DNA from: Climacteris rufus
Taxonomy: Eukaryota; Chordata; Aves; Passeriformes; Climacteridae
NCBI GenBank assembly: GCA_013398175.1
Contig: VZRZ01002452.1
Span: forward strand, 169,510-233,509
DNA: 64,000 nt
Direction: 5' to 3'
Position 1 is the first letter of the stretch. Each line of letters opens with the position of its first letter. A program made the translations under genes and the position numbers. The notes beneath the pieces are model-generated. The model saw only the letters and a list, made by a program, of their open reading frames with translations. It was not told the origin of the DNA and searched no databases. This document shows positions 33,151-44,235 of the stretch, in pieces.

Positions 33151-33207
33151 GAGCCACGGAATCATTAAGGCTGGAAAAGGTGTCCAAGATCATCAAGTCC
33201 AACTCGT
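33151..33207 (-). mobile_element. CR1 LINE 3' tail, short
   Basis: A minus-strand 3' end only: 'gagccacggaatcattaagg', 'ctggaaaaggtgtccaagat', 'catcaagtccaactcg'. This is the 'aagatcatcaagtccaac' sub-type. About 57 bases. Confidence 0.78.
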
Positions 33208-33800
33208 GAAAAGCTACAAAAGCCACAGCCAAGCTGCAGACCCCGAGAAGCACCAATTTCTCCCCAAACAGCCCTGGAAATGTGCCTGGGGCACCACAAG
33301 TGAGAACGGCAGCAGTGCCTCCTCTGCAGAGATCAGAAATAAACTACATTGCACAGACCACAGTCTAATCTCACAAAGATACTCAGGGGCTCGATTCCCA
33401 CTGAACCAACAAAGTTAAATTCCTAAATTCCTCTGCAGACCCGGGCAGCAGAGAAGGGCTCAGTTCTTTCAGCTGTGTATTTCACATTTAATGTTTGTTG
33501 CGTGTCCTGAAGAACATCCAAATGTGCCAAAACCCCCAAACATGCCACAGCCACCAAACCTTGGCTTCTACAATTCCTTTGCTGCTGCTGTTTCCCTGGG
33601 AATTCCAGTCCAGGCTCTTTTGGTAGGGGTGAAGGGTTCAGCCATTTTATGCTTTCAGCAATCATAACACAACTCCATTTTATTTCATGCACTGCAATCA
33701 GAGTTTTGCCCTTAGTTTGGCAGCTTTTTATACCATGCACTAGCAATTAACTCCCTTTGGCATAATTTCTATGAATCATTGATTTAATACAGATAGCAAG

Positions 33801-33813
33801 GAAAAAAAAAAAA
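33801..33813. repeat. Poly-A run
   Basis: Twelve consecutive A's with a flanking G, a simple repeat. No retroposed gene was recognised next to it. Confidence 0.85.
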
Positions 33814-34251
33814 GACCTATTAAGTCATCTAAATGACCCAAGCAGCACCGCTGGATTGTTCTCAGCAGCACATTTGCTGTGCTGGTTTGAAATGTGCTTG
33901 CACAGCACAAGTATAAAAATTGTCTGCAGAGCAGACACGTTTCACTAACAGATGCTTTAAGTCAACATGGGTTGGAAATCCTCAATTTATAACTTAATGT
34001 TGTACTGCACTTTTACTCCTCCAAACAGGCTTTAATGTTTCTGGAGGGGGTGAGAAGGGGATATTTGTGTTTCAGTAGCAAATACTTCCCTGATGATTTC
34101 CAAGCTGAATCTAAGGCTTGCACGTCCAGAGTGGGACCTGGAATATCCTGGGACCATCTCTTGAGAGGATATGGATGCACTGCAAGAGGATGTCCAGTTC
34201 TAGACATACAAATAATACAGATGTGCAACATATTTTCAGGATGGGTTTTGG

Positions 34252-34296
34252 TGGGGTTTTTTGGTGGATTTTTTTTTTGTTTTTTTTTTTTATCTT
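34252..34296. repeat. T-rich low-complexity run
   Basis: 'ggtggggttttttggtggat' followed by long T tracts interrupted by one G. It explains Phe-rich open frames in this region. Confidence 0.85.
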
Positions 34297-34594
34297 TATA
34301 AGAACAGAAGGTGGGACTTCCTTGATGGAATTCCAAGAGGCAAAGGTAAAACAATACTGCAGCTACTCCTGGCAGATGTGCTTTCTAATCTAAATCTTTC
34401 TAATGGGGATTCCCACGTTTCCTCAGGCAATAGCTCAGGGTTTGGGGTTGTTTTTCCTCCCCCACCACAAGCTTTCCTCCCAGTTCATCCGTGGATTTAC
34501 AGATGGTGCATCCTACCCCACCTACCAAACTCTTGACACAGAGTTTAGAAGTGCTGGTCTCTCTGTGAACCCTCAAGGAGGCCCCACATAATGG

Positions 34595-34706
34595 TGAGGT
34601 GAGGTTCATGGTGGGATTCCTGGGGCTGTCCTGTGCAGAGCCAGGATTTGGACACGATGACCCTTGTGGGTCCCTTCCATCTTGGGATATTCTGTGATTC
34701 TCTGAT
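34595..34706 (+). mobile_element. CR1 LINE 3' end, 'gacccttgtgggt' sub-type
   Basis: A plus-strand CR1 3' end: 'catggtgggattcctggggc', 'tgtcctgtgcagagccagga', 'gacccttgtgggtcccttcc', 'gggatattctgtgattctct'. About 110 bases, the same sub-type as at 6322. Confidence 0.9.
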
Positions 34707-35305
34707 TATATCCTGTAATAACCAACCCTCTGGTTCCATCAAACCACTGACCTTTGCAAGCAGTTTGCATCTCATAGTCCACCACTCTCAGGGATGCAGG
34801 AAGCCTTCCTAAATCTAAGGGAATGACATCCATGCTCAAAGCTGCTCAGCTCCCTACCAGGAGCAATCAAGGAATTTCCAGGAGTACCGTGGCAGGACCA
34901 GAGGCGTTTGCAATTAAGCACCTCTGCACAAATGCAAATTAAACGTGCCCTGTGCTTTATTGGAGTTTAGCAGAGCCTGACTCTGCTTTTGCTGGCACAG
35001 CTCGGGAAGCTGCGACCCGAGGGGAGGGAGCAGAGGTTTGTGCAAGAAGTGCTAGAACAAAGCAAAATCACTTCACAGGCCACACTAAAAGCTCCCCTCT
35101 GTGTGCTTCCTTGACCCACTAAAAGCCTCCTGCAATAAACAGCCAAAAACACAGATGTCCAAGGCCCTCCTGCAGAAGCCATTTACACTGCAAACGGGAC
35201 ATAAAGCGGGGAAAATAAAGATTGGCACTTTCAGGGGGAAAAAAAAAGGAATACTGTGAACGTGCAAGAATTAAAAGTCCTAAATTTCACTTTTGTATCC
35301 CACAA

Positions 35306-35340
35306 CACAGTCACTGTTCCTTCACAGTCTCACTGTTCCT
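35306..35340. repeat. Imperfect tandem duplication, about 18 bases
   Basis: 'acagtcactgttccttc' is followed by 'acagtctcactgttcct', two near copies side by side. Confidence 0.7.
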
Positions 35341-37104
35341 CCATAGAAAGGTTTCCAAGTGGAGATCAGTGATTTATTTGGCAGGACCTTGGGAATCACC
35401 ATGGGAAGGGCACAAGACCAAAAACCAGAAAAGGGGCTAAAAACAAGTGGTACCTTAAGACAACAGTAAAGACCAAGGGAAAAATCAGGAAAATCCTGTC
35501 AGGAACGATGCTAAAGAAGAACCACTGTCAGGAGAACTGAGATCACCAAATGACTGTCAAGACAATGAGTTATAGGAAATAAATCACCACAGAGCAACAT
35601 AATCAATGTCTGTCTCTTCTCACAACAGTGACAACACAGACCCTGTGCCACCCTGGCAACCTACAAGGCTTTAGAACAAAACCTCTGGGGCAACAAATCC
35701 CAGGTAACATTGCCTGTGTAGAGCCCATCCATAAGAAACTGGACACAATGCAATCTTGCACTGAATAATGGGAATAAAATATTAATGACTCAGAAATTCT
35801 GACTGCAAGCCCAGAACAGCCTGAACAGAGAGCAACACACAGAAGTGTCCATGAACATCAGTGATTCCTGAGCATCACCATGTGCCCACCCGTGCACCAG
35901 GCTCAGAAGTGCTTCCATTGGACATCCAGCACAATTCCAAGCATGGACAAACATCCCACTCCATGGCTCAGCTCCCACCCAGTGCCTTCCTCAGCATCCT
36001 CAGATTGTCATCACCCCCGGACTGACAGGGCCTTGCATGTCACATTCTGTCACATGTCATCAAATTGCTTTCACTGTACCATTAATATGGTTATCACCAC
36101 GGGTCCTGCTGCAGGTTTGGATTTTTTTCCCCAAGGAAAACAAGTTCTCTGCAGCCACTAACACTTGGAGGCTCTGAGGGAAAGGAATTGTTGGTCTCCT
36201 AAGTATAAATCATCGTCCTTGTCATGGTCGTGACTGCTGCTGTGTCAGAATGCACAAGAATGAGCTCTAGAAAGTGTCTGCACTGTAAATTTTAACACTG
36301 AAAAAAAAAGCCTCAGATCCTTAAAAACCTCTTTGCTCAGCTACAGTAAGAAAGAAGGCGCAGAGAAAAAAACTTGTATGAGTAATAGGAGAGATGTTCA
36401 GTGCTACAGATAATGCAGGAAAATTTATCCTCCCCCCTTTTACACAGCCCCAAAATGAGTAATTATGTGCCAGGAGATATCATCTACTCCACAAATCAAG
36501 TCACTGAAACGACAGACTAAAAATTGTTTTTAAGAAAGTCAATTTATTAGCGATTACTGTGCAGACAGACATATGAGTGCTCTTGTGTACTTGCTGCATT
36601 AACAACCTCTCAAAAGCCACAGGAAAAGGAAAATCAATACTGTGTATTTTTTCTCACATCAATTTATCTACTGCTGAAAAAAAATAACTCACTTCTGTGT
36701 ATGCCACACATGACATATCCCAGGTTTCTTTTGAGCAAGGAAAATAAAACAAGCTTTTGCTGGTTTCAACCAACCAAACCCTGCCTGGCTGGACTCAGAT
36801 TTTGCTTTTGATAAAACCTGAAAATAAGACTTGAACAAACTCAGAGCAGTCTCAGGCAGCTTGGCACTGGTACACAGAGCCTTTTGTTACTGATCCTGTG
36901 GTGCTGGCGTAGGGCTGGAGCCCATTAGCAGTGAACGGTCCACTAAATATTTCATGATTCTGGATTTCAGACGTTTCCCAGGACGGGTTCTATCACCACA
37001 GATCCTACAAACGGGCATGACAGTTGCTAAATAAAGAATATCATGCAGAGTAGCCTCTCCAAAGCACTCCCAGAGGCCCTACCCAGGAACCAATCTCTGT
37101 ATTT

Positions 37105-37126
37105 TATACATATATATATATATACA
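37105..37126. repeat. TA dinucleotide repeat
   Basis: 'ttatacatatatatatatat' followed by acatc, about nine TA units with one interruption. Confidence 0.9.
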
Positions 37127-37571
37127 TCTGTCTCTCAAAAGTATGGAAATTTTCCTCTCCCATTACAAAACACAGATTTTCACTGCATAAAGCTTTTCAG
37201 ACTGCTACTTTCCCAGGAATCAAAATAAATCCCAGGATGGCATTCCCTGTCGAGCAGACTAATCTTGTTTCCTTCATTTTCTTTTTCCAGGTCACCAGTT
37301 TACTTCCCTCAGCCGGGAGCTCCCCGCACACTCCGGGAGGGCATCTTAAAGAGCTCTGAAGCCAGAGCATTTCCCCATCACTAAATCCCAAAATATTTCT
37401 GCCAGATCCCAAACAGGGGCACAGCCTTCTCCAGAACTAATGCCACAGCTTTTATTCCCAAAGACACAGCCTTGCTGCTTTCCCACAGCTGGTGGAGCTG
37501 GGAATGCACGGACACAAAGCCTGCTCCAGGGTGGGAGCAGCAGAATGTGGCCTTCACCAGCCATGGTTCAG

Positions 37572-37610
37572 CAGATGTTTGGACAAATGTTCAGATGTTT
37601 GGACAAATCC
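37572..37610. repeat. 20-base tandem repeat, two copies
   Basis: 'cagatgtttggacaaatgtt' is followed by 'cagatgtttggacaaatcc'. The second copy matches over its first 17 bases. Confidence 0.88.
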
Positions 37611-37628
37611 ACCCAAATCCATAGGGAA

Positions 37629-37922
37629 AAGTGGCTGGGGAGCAGCCCTGCAGACAGGGATTGGGGGTGCTGCTAAGCTGGAGCCAGCACTGAGGGCAAA
37701 CCACGTCCTGGGATGCATCAGAGCCAGGTAAGCGAGGATTGTCCCACTGACCACTTCAGGCTGGACGTTTGGAAATATTTTTTTACCAAAGAGGTGGTCA
37801 AACGCTGGAAGTGCCTTCCAGGAGAGGTGGTCAATGCCTCAAGCCTGTCAGCGGCGCCTGACAATGCCCTCGGGAACTTGCTGTGAATTGGGTCAGCCGG
37901 TCCCTTCCGACCCAAAAAGCCT
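37629..37922 (+). mobile_element. CR1 LINE with a large internal deletion
   Basis: A plus-strand CR1 whose left part is an ORF2 segment ('gagcagccctgcagacaggg', 'ttgggggtgctgctaagctg', 'gtcctgggatgcatcagagc', 'cgaggattgtccc'). It then jumps to the 3' region ('ttggaaatatttttttacca', 'gaggtggtcaaacgctggaa', 'ggtggtcaatgcctcaagcc', 'cggtcccttccgaccc'). Roughly 300 bases of element are missing between the two. It belongs to the 'gtggtcgatgccccaagcctg' avian group, found in chicken-type CR1 and also in some LTR-linked repeats, so family assignment is less sure. It is CpG-richer than other copies and lies against a CpG island. Confidence 0.72.
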
Positions 37923-37989
37923 GGCTTAGTCAAGAGCAGCAGAGAAACCCTGAGGACTTGAGCTGCTAAGCAAAATGTCCCACCTTTCC

Positions 37990-38290
37990 TCAGGCTGTGT
38001 TGACACTGAGGTGCTGATCCTCCTCGCCAGGACCGCTTCCACGGCCACTTGGCTCCCGCCAGACTAATCCCGCCGGAAGGCAAAGGGCTCCTTCAGGCCA
38101 AGCGGCTTTGTGGGCCGGAGCCTCACGCCTCAGACAGGCCGCGCGCCGCCCTTCGCTCTCACGGCTGCTTTAAGCTCATCTGAGCTCCAAATAACACGGC
38201 CACAAACGTCCTCTAAGCCTTCGTGATCCACAAATGGTCGTGGCAGCACAAGGAGAGGTGGGAACACAGCAGGAGAAGGCATCTCCTGGT
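37990..38290. promoter_or_regulatory. Small CpG island
   Basis: By my count about 16-20 CpG pairs fall in 300 bases, including caggccgcgcgccgcccttc (38134-38153), 'cccgccagactaatcccgcc' and 'gtgggccggagcctcacgcc'. This is by far the most CpG-dense stretch except for the right edge. It is not obviously CR1, although the CR1-type copy ends just to the left. It could be a promoter of an unseen or non-coding transcript, an orphan CpG island, or a GC-rich insertion. No TATA box or initiator is evident and no coding exon is recognised beside it. Confidence 0.45.
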
Positions 38291-40114
38291 GGGAGCCTAC
38301 CTAGTGACAGGACAGGCCCTCGAGATGGGGACCTACTGTAATCTGGTTTTCCTGTAATTTTTATTCTCTACCCTCATATCAGAGCTCACCCACTTCTTCT
38401 CCACCTCTCCTGCTCCCACGCTTTGTAAGACCCCCTCTCTCTCCCCTGCTCTGCAGTCAGTGCCTGCAGCCATGTGGTAAAAAGAAATCACCATCCACCA
38501 AACACCAAAACCTGGTGCAAAACTTGCTTTTTCATCAAAATTTGGCTGGAGCTGACCTGGGCACTCACAGCCTGGGAGGAAGCAGCCAATGAACAGATGT
38601 CACTGCTGGATAAGCCTCGATTCTTTAGGAAACCAGGCTAAAAATGGAACCAGCCTTCACCATCATCATCTATGTTTAGACCCAATATTCCAAACAATTT
38701 CTCTCTTTGCAGGTTTTTTTTTTTTCCCCTCCTGAAGCTAACTGTGGCAGAAGAATTAAACAGCTGCCAGTGAGAGCAGGAATTGAGTTAAAAGCTGAAG
38801 AAGTGCAGTGCTGGTAGCAGAGGTGACGCACCAGCTGGATGCATTCCAGGTCACTGCAGCCTGGCAGGCTCTCCAAGAGGACATCCCAGAGGATCTCAGA
38901 GGCACAGTTGGATTTTTTTCCCCCACGTAGGCAAAAGCCATAACTCCTATGGAGCCAATCATTTCCTGCTGGAAGCCCTGCAATTCATTTTTTAAATGGT
39001 TTGCCAATCAGGTTATTATGTTCGAGCTAAGGGAGAAAAAAATCCTACAGAAAGACTTTTCATGGGGAAAGCATTCCGCTTGGGATTTTACTTGTCTGCC
39101 TGTGCCAAATTGGCAGGAGAGCTGTATAATTACAGAGCTTTTGCAAACAAAATTAATGTACAGCAAGTCTGTACATGGCCACCCTCCCATGCATGGATTT
39201 TATGCAGAATGGAGTGAAAGGATGCCATCATTTTGTTTCATGCCACAGTGAAACCACTCTCCCAAAACAGCAGTATTTTTAAATAAAATCCCTGTGTACT
39301 GCCACAGACTGCAGTCCCCTCTTCCATTTTAAAAGGCAGACAAACATCACAGCACCAGAGCCACGGAGAACAGGGACAGCATCCCTCAGATCTGTGTTCC
39401 CACACAGGGATCAGGATGCTGGATGCCCAGGAATGGCATCAACACATGATATGTGGATATAGAGACAGAGGAAGGGTTATTATGGATGCTGTTGAGCATA
39501 AAACCTTCTTTTCTTAGGTGTCTGACCAAGAGACTGAATGTTTTAGACTAAAATATAACCAAAACCATGCATCATAAAAATCAATTCTCAAAAAAAGCCA
39601 CCTCATTATAAACCAAAGGTTTATTTCCCTTTATTATGGCAGCGTATCAGTTCCATTAGGATCCACAACCAGCTTCCAAGAATCCTCTGCTGCTGTCACA
39701 AATGTTCATTCTGTGGATCCTAATTTTTCTTTGTTTTCCCTGTCACATTCAATGTATCTCCTGTTCATAAATTATAGACTTGCCTGATTTCTCTAATGTC
39801 ACCCAGGAGTCTCCAGTAATTCAGGAACCCAGCCAAGGCTGGGGAGGTCCAAATCCAGGATACTGAGACTCCTTTAGGATGAGAACAGATTAAGGCACCT
39901 ACTGCCCCCTGACTGAGCTGGCCACATTCTTTTCCCTTATTTTCCCTCCAAAATTCCACTCCTAGCAATTCACTCTTGAGGTGCTGAAGAGATGAAGATG
40001 ATTCAGATGTGTGGTCCCAGACCTGCTGGCATAGGTTCCCTAGGATACCTCACAGTGTGTGCTCCAAAACTGTGTCAAACAATTTTATTCCATCCAACCA
40101 CAGATTCCTGACAG
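38291..40114. other. Unique sequence, no gene supported
   Basis: About 1.8 kb. The region at 38.95-39.25 kb has 73- and 100-codon plus frames in different registers, but no domain is recognised. A T run lies at 38.71 kb. Confidence 0.5.
38713..38725. repeat. Poly-T run
   Basis: Twelve or more T's after 'ttgcagg' and before 'cccctcc'. Simple sequence. Confidence 0.8.
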
Positions 40115-40715
40115 TTGAGCAGTGCAGGTGACACTCCTGAAGGACAGGGCCATCCAGAGGGACCTGGACAAGCTTGAGAAGCAGGAGATTCATGGGAATC
40201 ATGAGGTTCAACAAAGCTAAATGCTGCCCCTGGGTTAGAGCAATCCCAGACATAAAAACTGGGAGAAGAAGCCATTGAGAGCAGCCCTGCAGAAAATTTG
40301 GGGGTGCTGAGGAATAAAAAGCTGGACATGCCCTGGCCACGTGCATTCCAGCCCCTAATTATGGCCTTCCAGTGCCCAAAGGGGACAACAGGAGAGATGG
40401 AGAGATACTATTCACATGGGCCTGGAATGACAGGACACAGGGAATGGCTTCCCACTGCCACAGGGCAGGGTCAGATGGGATATTGGGAAGAAATTATTCC
40501 CTGTGAGGGTGGGGAGGCCCTGGCACAGGGTGCCCAGAGAAGCTGTGGCTGCTCCTGGACCCCTGGCAAGTGTCCAATGCCAGGTTGGATGGGGCTTGGA
40601 GCAGCCTGGGACAGTGGAAGGTGTCCCTGCCCATGGCAGGGGTGGGAATGGATGAGCTTTAAGGTCCCTCCCAACCCAAACCATTCTGGGATCCAATGAC
40701 ACAATTCTATGATTC
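40115..40715 (+). mobile_element. CR1 LINE, about 600 bp, longest copy; keeps the RT-end coding region
   Basis: A plus-strand CR1. It begins 'gagcagtgcaggtgacactc', and near 40147-40180 one frame reads AIQRDLDKLEK, the conserved stretch that follows the reverse-transcriptase domain in CR1 ORF2. Then come 'tgaggttcaacaaagctaaa', 'gagcagccctgcagaaaatt', 'aaaaagctggacatgccctg', 'aatggcttcccactgccaca', and the full 3' end with 'ccattctgggatccaatgac' and 'attctatgattcc'. Frameshifts break the frame within about 40 codons. The catalytic reverse-transcriptase core and endonuclease are not present. Confidence 0.95.
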
Positions 40716-41164
40716 CCTATTTCCCAGCAACACAAGACACATCACTCTTTGCTCAAGAGTCACAACCCAGTTTTTGTTTTGGGAAAAAGACAAGATCTGT
40801 CATTTGAGCAGCACCCCCACAACTCTGGGATCACTGACAAATTGACTCAGTGACCTTTCAGCTGCAGATAAGCACATACATGAACTTAAACTTAATAAAC
40901 TTAAACATCAACTCCTTCCAAACTCAGATTAATTTTAGCATTATTTTGGACACTTCAATGCTACTGATACAACTGTAATTTTAGAGCCACAAATGTCAAA
41001 AACCTTCTAGTTCTTTCTTCAGGCTTGTGAGAAGTTCGTTATCAGCACAGCAATTAAACCACAGGAGTGGAGTTAAACACGAGCTTTAGAGCTGCTGCAC
41101 TGATGAGCTTTTCTCCAACTCTTCATGGTCCTTTACCATTGTAAGAGGCTTTGTTTGTATTGTT

Positions 41165-41224
41165 TTGGGGGGGGTTAAGTCATTTTATATACACTTCCCT
41201 GGCAGTTCTGTTGGGGGGGGGCGT
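41165..41224. repeat. Two G runs about 45 bases apart
   Basis: 'tgttttggggggggttaag' and 'ctgttgggggggggcgtgga' are runs of eight and nine G's, simple sequence. Two such close runs could contribute to a G-quadruplex only with further G runs, which are not seen. Confidence 0.75.
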
Positions 41225-43249
41225 GGAACATCTTTTTAAGAGGATTTTAAATTATTTTAATCTGAAGAGCATTATAAACATTTCCCACTATACAGCAAGA
41301 ACAATCTGTTGTTGTTGGTACATTAATCCTGGCAAGCACTTGAAGGGCAGGAACACAATGAGGTGAAATTGTTACAGATGGCCTCGGGGTTATTCCAATA
41401 CTTGAACAACTGGAATAACGGGGTGGAATTAAAAACATGGGCCCAAGTGTACGAAACTCCTCACAATAAGATCACAGAGCCCAAAAACAGGAACATAAAA
41501 CTGTTGAAGAGGAGACAGTTGTAGAAATTAAAAATGAGCCTTGTAGGAGCATAAGAAGTATTTTCTAGCCCAGATGGAAAAACCATCCATCCTTTTCCAC
41601 TCAGAAAAAATAATAATCAGCAGGAAAATGATCTTTTTTCCATTTGGACAAGGAAAATTCACAAGGTTACTGTAGAGAACAACCCAGAACTGGCAAAATG
41701 GACGAGAGGAGAGATAATCTAATAGGGCTTTTCTATGTAATTTTTATGATTCCTATGAAAAATGACCTGAATAAGTGAAGTTATTTGCCCTTGTCCTCTT
41801 TGTTCATATTGGATTTAGTCATAAGGGAAATCCTGCCAAGGATAGTATGTTTTACTCAATTTACTACCCTTTGTGACTGCTCTATAAAATATTGGATACA
41901 TGATAGGAAAGGTTATGGAGGTTTGGGGCGGGGGTTCTTTGCAATGGAAAAAGAAGGAACACCTCGAGCACTTGCTGGCAGCAAAAATTAAGACAACAAG
42001 AACCGATGGAATTTTCTGTGGAGAATGTTTGTCTGTCAGTCCATGTTCAAAGGATTGTATTTAACCCAAATGAGGACATCTTATAAAAAAATAGCAGCTG
42101 AGTATTAAACAAACAGTCTCCTGCAACATTTCAGTTCCAAGTAGGTCACAAATAACACTGGAGTCAGGAGCTCCATCTCTCTGCTGCACAGACTCTGTAA
42201 TTGCCAGAAGCTGAGGTTTCCTTTGAATTCCCAGTATTTCTCATCCTGCTACTTTTGGACTCTCACTGTTAATCACACAGTTACACTGCTCCTGCTATCC
42301 CAGCAGAAGGCAAGAAATCACAACCTGTTCTTCCAGCCTTTGCATTTGTTGTAGCTGACGGATCCTACACTGGCCCCTGTGCCTCCCCCTGCCATGAATC
42401 CATCCCCAGCCCACGTGTGTGCTGAAAGAACCCGGGTCATGCACAGTGCAGCCTGCCAGCCATAAATAACAGAGACAATTCTGGCAAAGCCCAGGTGCTC
42501 ACGAGCACCACCAACCCATCCCTGCGCCTCCAACACACTCAGGTTGTTTTCCTAAAGTTCCAGAGGAGATGCAGGATCTGTTAAACCCTGGGAACACATT
42601 CCCTGCACACCCCACTCCACGTGCAAACTGTGTTGTTAAATTCCAGGGAGAAGTCTGGGCATTTCTCTGTTCCCATTCTATCCTAGCCCAAAACCAAGAG
42701 CCGGGGAACTCGCAGCTGCACTGGATTGGAATAAGTGGTGTCCAAAATTCCCAGCAAATGAGTACCACATGGCTGGGAAGCAGACCCCTTTCCTGGGCTG
42801 ACCTTGGAGGCTGAAGGGCTGCCCCTTTCCTGACAAAAGGATTGCAGAAGAAAAATATCCCGAGTGCTGCTGTGTAAGCACACGGCTGAGATCCTGCAGC
42901 CCTTGGCCACGGAGAGCATGAACTGAGTGTTTGGGATAAGACAGATCCCATTGCTCAGGAGCTTCCCTAAAAACTGCAGGGACTCCCACAGGGTGGGTCT
43001 TGTTACCTCACAGGCTTTGGTTTTTCGTGGGGGATTCTCTGAATCAGGGCTGCTGTAGCATCCCCCACGGGTTTATAATGAACACTGGGAGACAAAGGCA
43101 GAACAGAAGCCCTCACTCACCTACAGGAGGCTGGATTTTTTCTGCCATTGAAAAAATGGACATGCTCCTCTCCAACTGTGTCAGATGAGCATCAGAAGGC
43201 CTGGAAATTATACATGTTACTCCTTAACCTCTTTCCAAGCAAGTTCTTC

Positions 43250-43350
43250 CTGACCCTTTACTTGGGATTAAATTACGCACATTTACAAAAACTAATTGTC
43301 TAAACGCATTCCAATTACAAGTCTAATTATACTTATCTATAACTGTTGCC
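43250..43350. promoter_or_regulatory. Candidate conserved non-coding block with ATTA cores
   Basis: Repeat-free AT-rich sequence with ggattaaattacgcacattt, aactaattgtctaaacgcat, ccaattacaagtctaattat. It has clustered homeodomain-like cores, but function is inference and there is no conservation evidence. Confidence 0.2.
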
Positions 43351-43595
43351 TGACTGACTTGGTCTGGAATCAAATCATGCTTTTTTGCTTTTATTCCATA
43401 TTAAATTGGGCTGAAAGGCTTTCTGGAGTTCTGGAAGTTGAGAAATAGATAAAATAGAAGCATCTGAAGACTGAGCAGATAAAAGGCCATGCCAACACAG
43501 AAGAGCTTTCCAAGCATACATCAGAAGGATCCATCAGGATTTAATAAATCTTGGACTCTGTGTCTTTACTTGAATATTAATTGTTTCCAAAAGAC

Positions 43596-43608
43596 CAAAA
43601 AAAAAAAA
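43596..43608. repeat. Poly-A run
   Basis: Twelve A's after 'aaagacc'. Simple sequence, no retroposed gene recognised. Confidence 0.8.
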
Positions 43609-43947
43609 GCTCCAAGCTTCAGGAGGGTCTTTCATCCAAATAGAGGATTATGGCAGTCCCTCCTGATCTTGGAACCTGTAAATCCATATTACACTACTTT
43701 CCTTATTGGAGACTCTGAACAAGTCTATACAAATCTTGCAGCCACATATTAAGGCAATAATTACAATCAAACGTGTGTGTCTAAATGGGTTTAAACAATC
43801 TGCACCACTGTGCTCAAAGGACAGCAAGCAATGGCTCCACATCCAGTTGGCTGCCAGAAAGGAGGAAAACAGGGCTGATATTTGGGCTTTTCTTGTCCAA
43901 ACCCACCACCGATTACTTGAGTAACACCACAGGCTGACCTTAAGAGG

Positions 43948-44235
43948 AATCACAGGCTGGTTTGGGTTGGAAGGGACCCTGAAGATTATTAGAACTCCCC
44001 CTTCCACTATCCCAGGTTGCTCCAAGCCTCATCCACCCTGGCCTTGGACAATTCCTAAGGACAGCCACAGCTTCTCTGGGCAACCTGTGCCAGGGCCTCC
44101 CCACTCTCCTAGGGAGGAATTTCTTCCCAAGACCCCACTGAACCCTGCCCTCTGGCTCTGGGAAGCCATTCCTCTTTGTCCTGTCACTCCATCCCATGTT
44201 CAGAGTGCCTCTCCAGCTCTCCTGGAGTCCCTTGG
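43948..44235 (-). mobile_element. CR1 LINE, 5'-truncated
   Basis: A minus-strand CR1 of about 288 bp with 3' end 'aatcacaggctggtttgggt', the tract 'gggcaacctgtgccagggcc', 'accccactgaaccctgccct' and ending near 'ctctccagctctcctggagt'. Two internal gaps remove 'gcagggacacc' and the 'ccctggatcc'-equivalent block. Confidence 0.92.

Larger units (their letters stand above)
33208..34594. other. Unique sequence, no gene seen
   Basis: About 1.4 kb. It contains a poly-A run at 33.80 kb and a T-rich run at 34.26 kb. Open frames over the T-rich run (Phe-rich) are low-complexity translations. Confidence 0.5.
34707..37628. other. CR1-free stretch, no gene supported
   Basis: About 2.9 kb. It holds a near-duplicate 18-base tandem (35.31 kb), a TA repeat (37.11 kb) and a 20-base tandem repeat (37.57 kb). 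AT-rich blocks at 36.45-36.75 kb are repeat-free. Open frames are all under 100 codons with no recognisable domain. Confidence 0.5.
40716..43947. other. CR1-free stretch, no gene supported
   Basis: About 3.2 kb. It holds two G runs near 41.17-41.22 kb and an AT-rich TAAT-containing block at 43.25-43.35 kb. Minus frames at 42.5-43.0 kb (150, 103 and 78 codons in different registers) look like chance open sequence. Confidence 0.5.

Noticed and set aside
33385..33405. A B-box-like 'ggctcgattcccac'
   Set aside because: No A-box at a suitable distance and no cloverleaf pairing.
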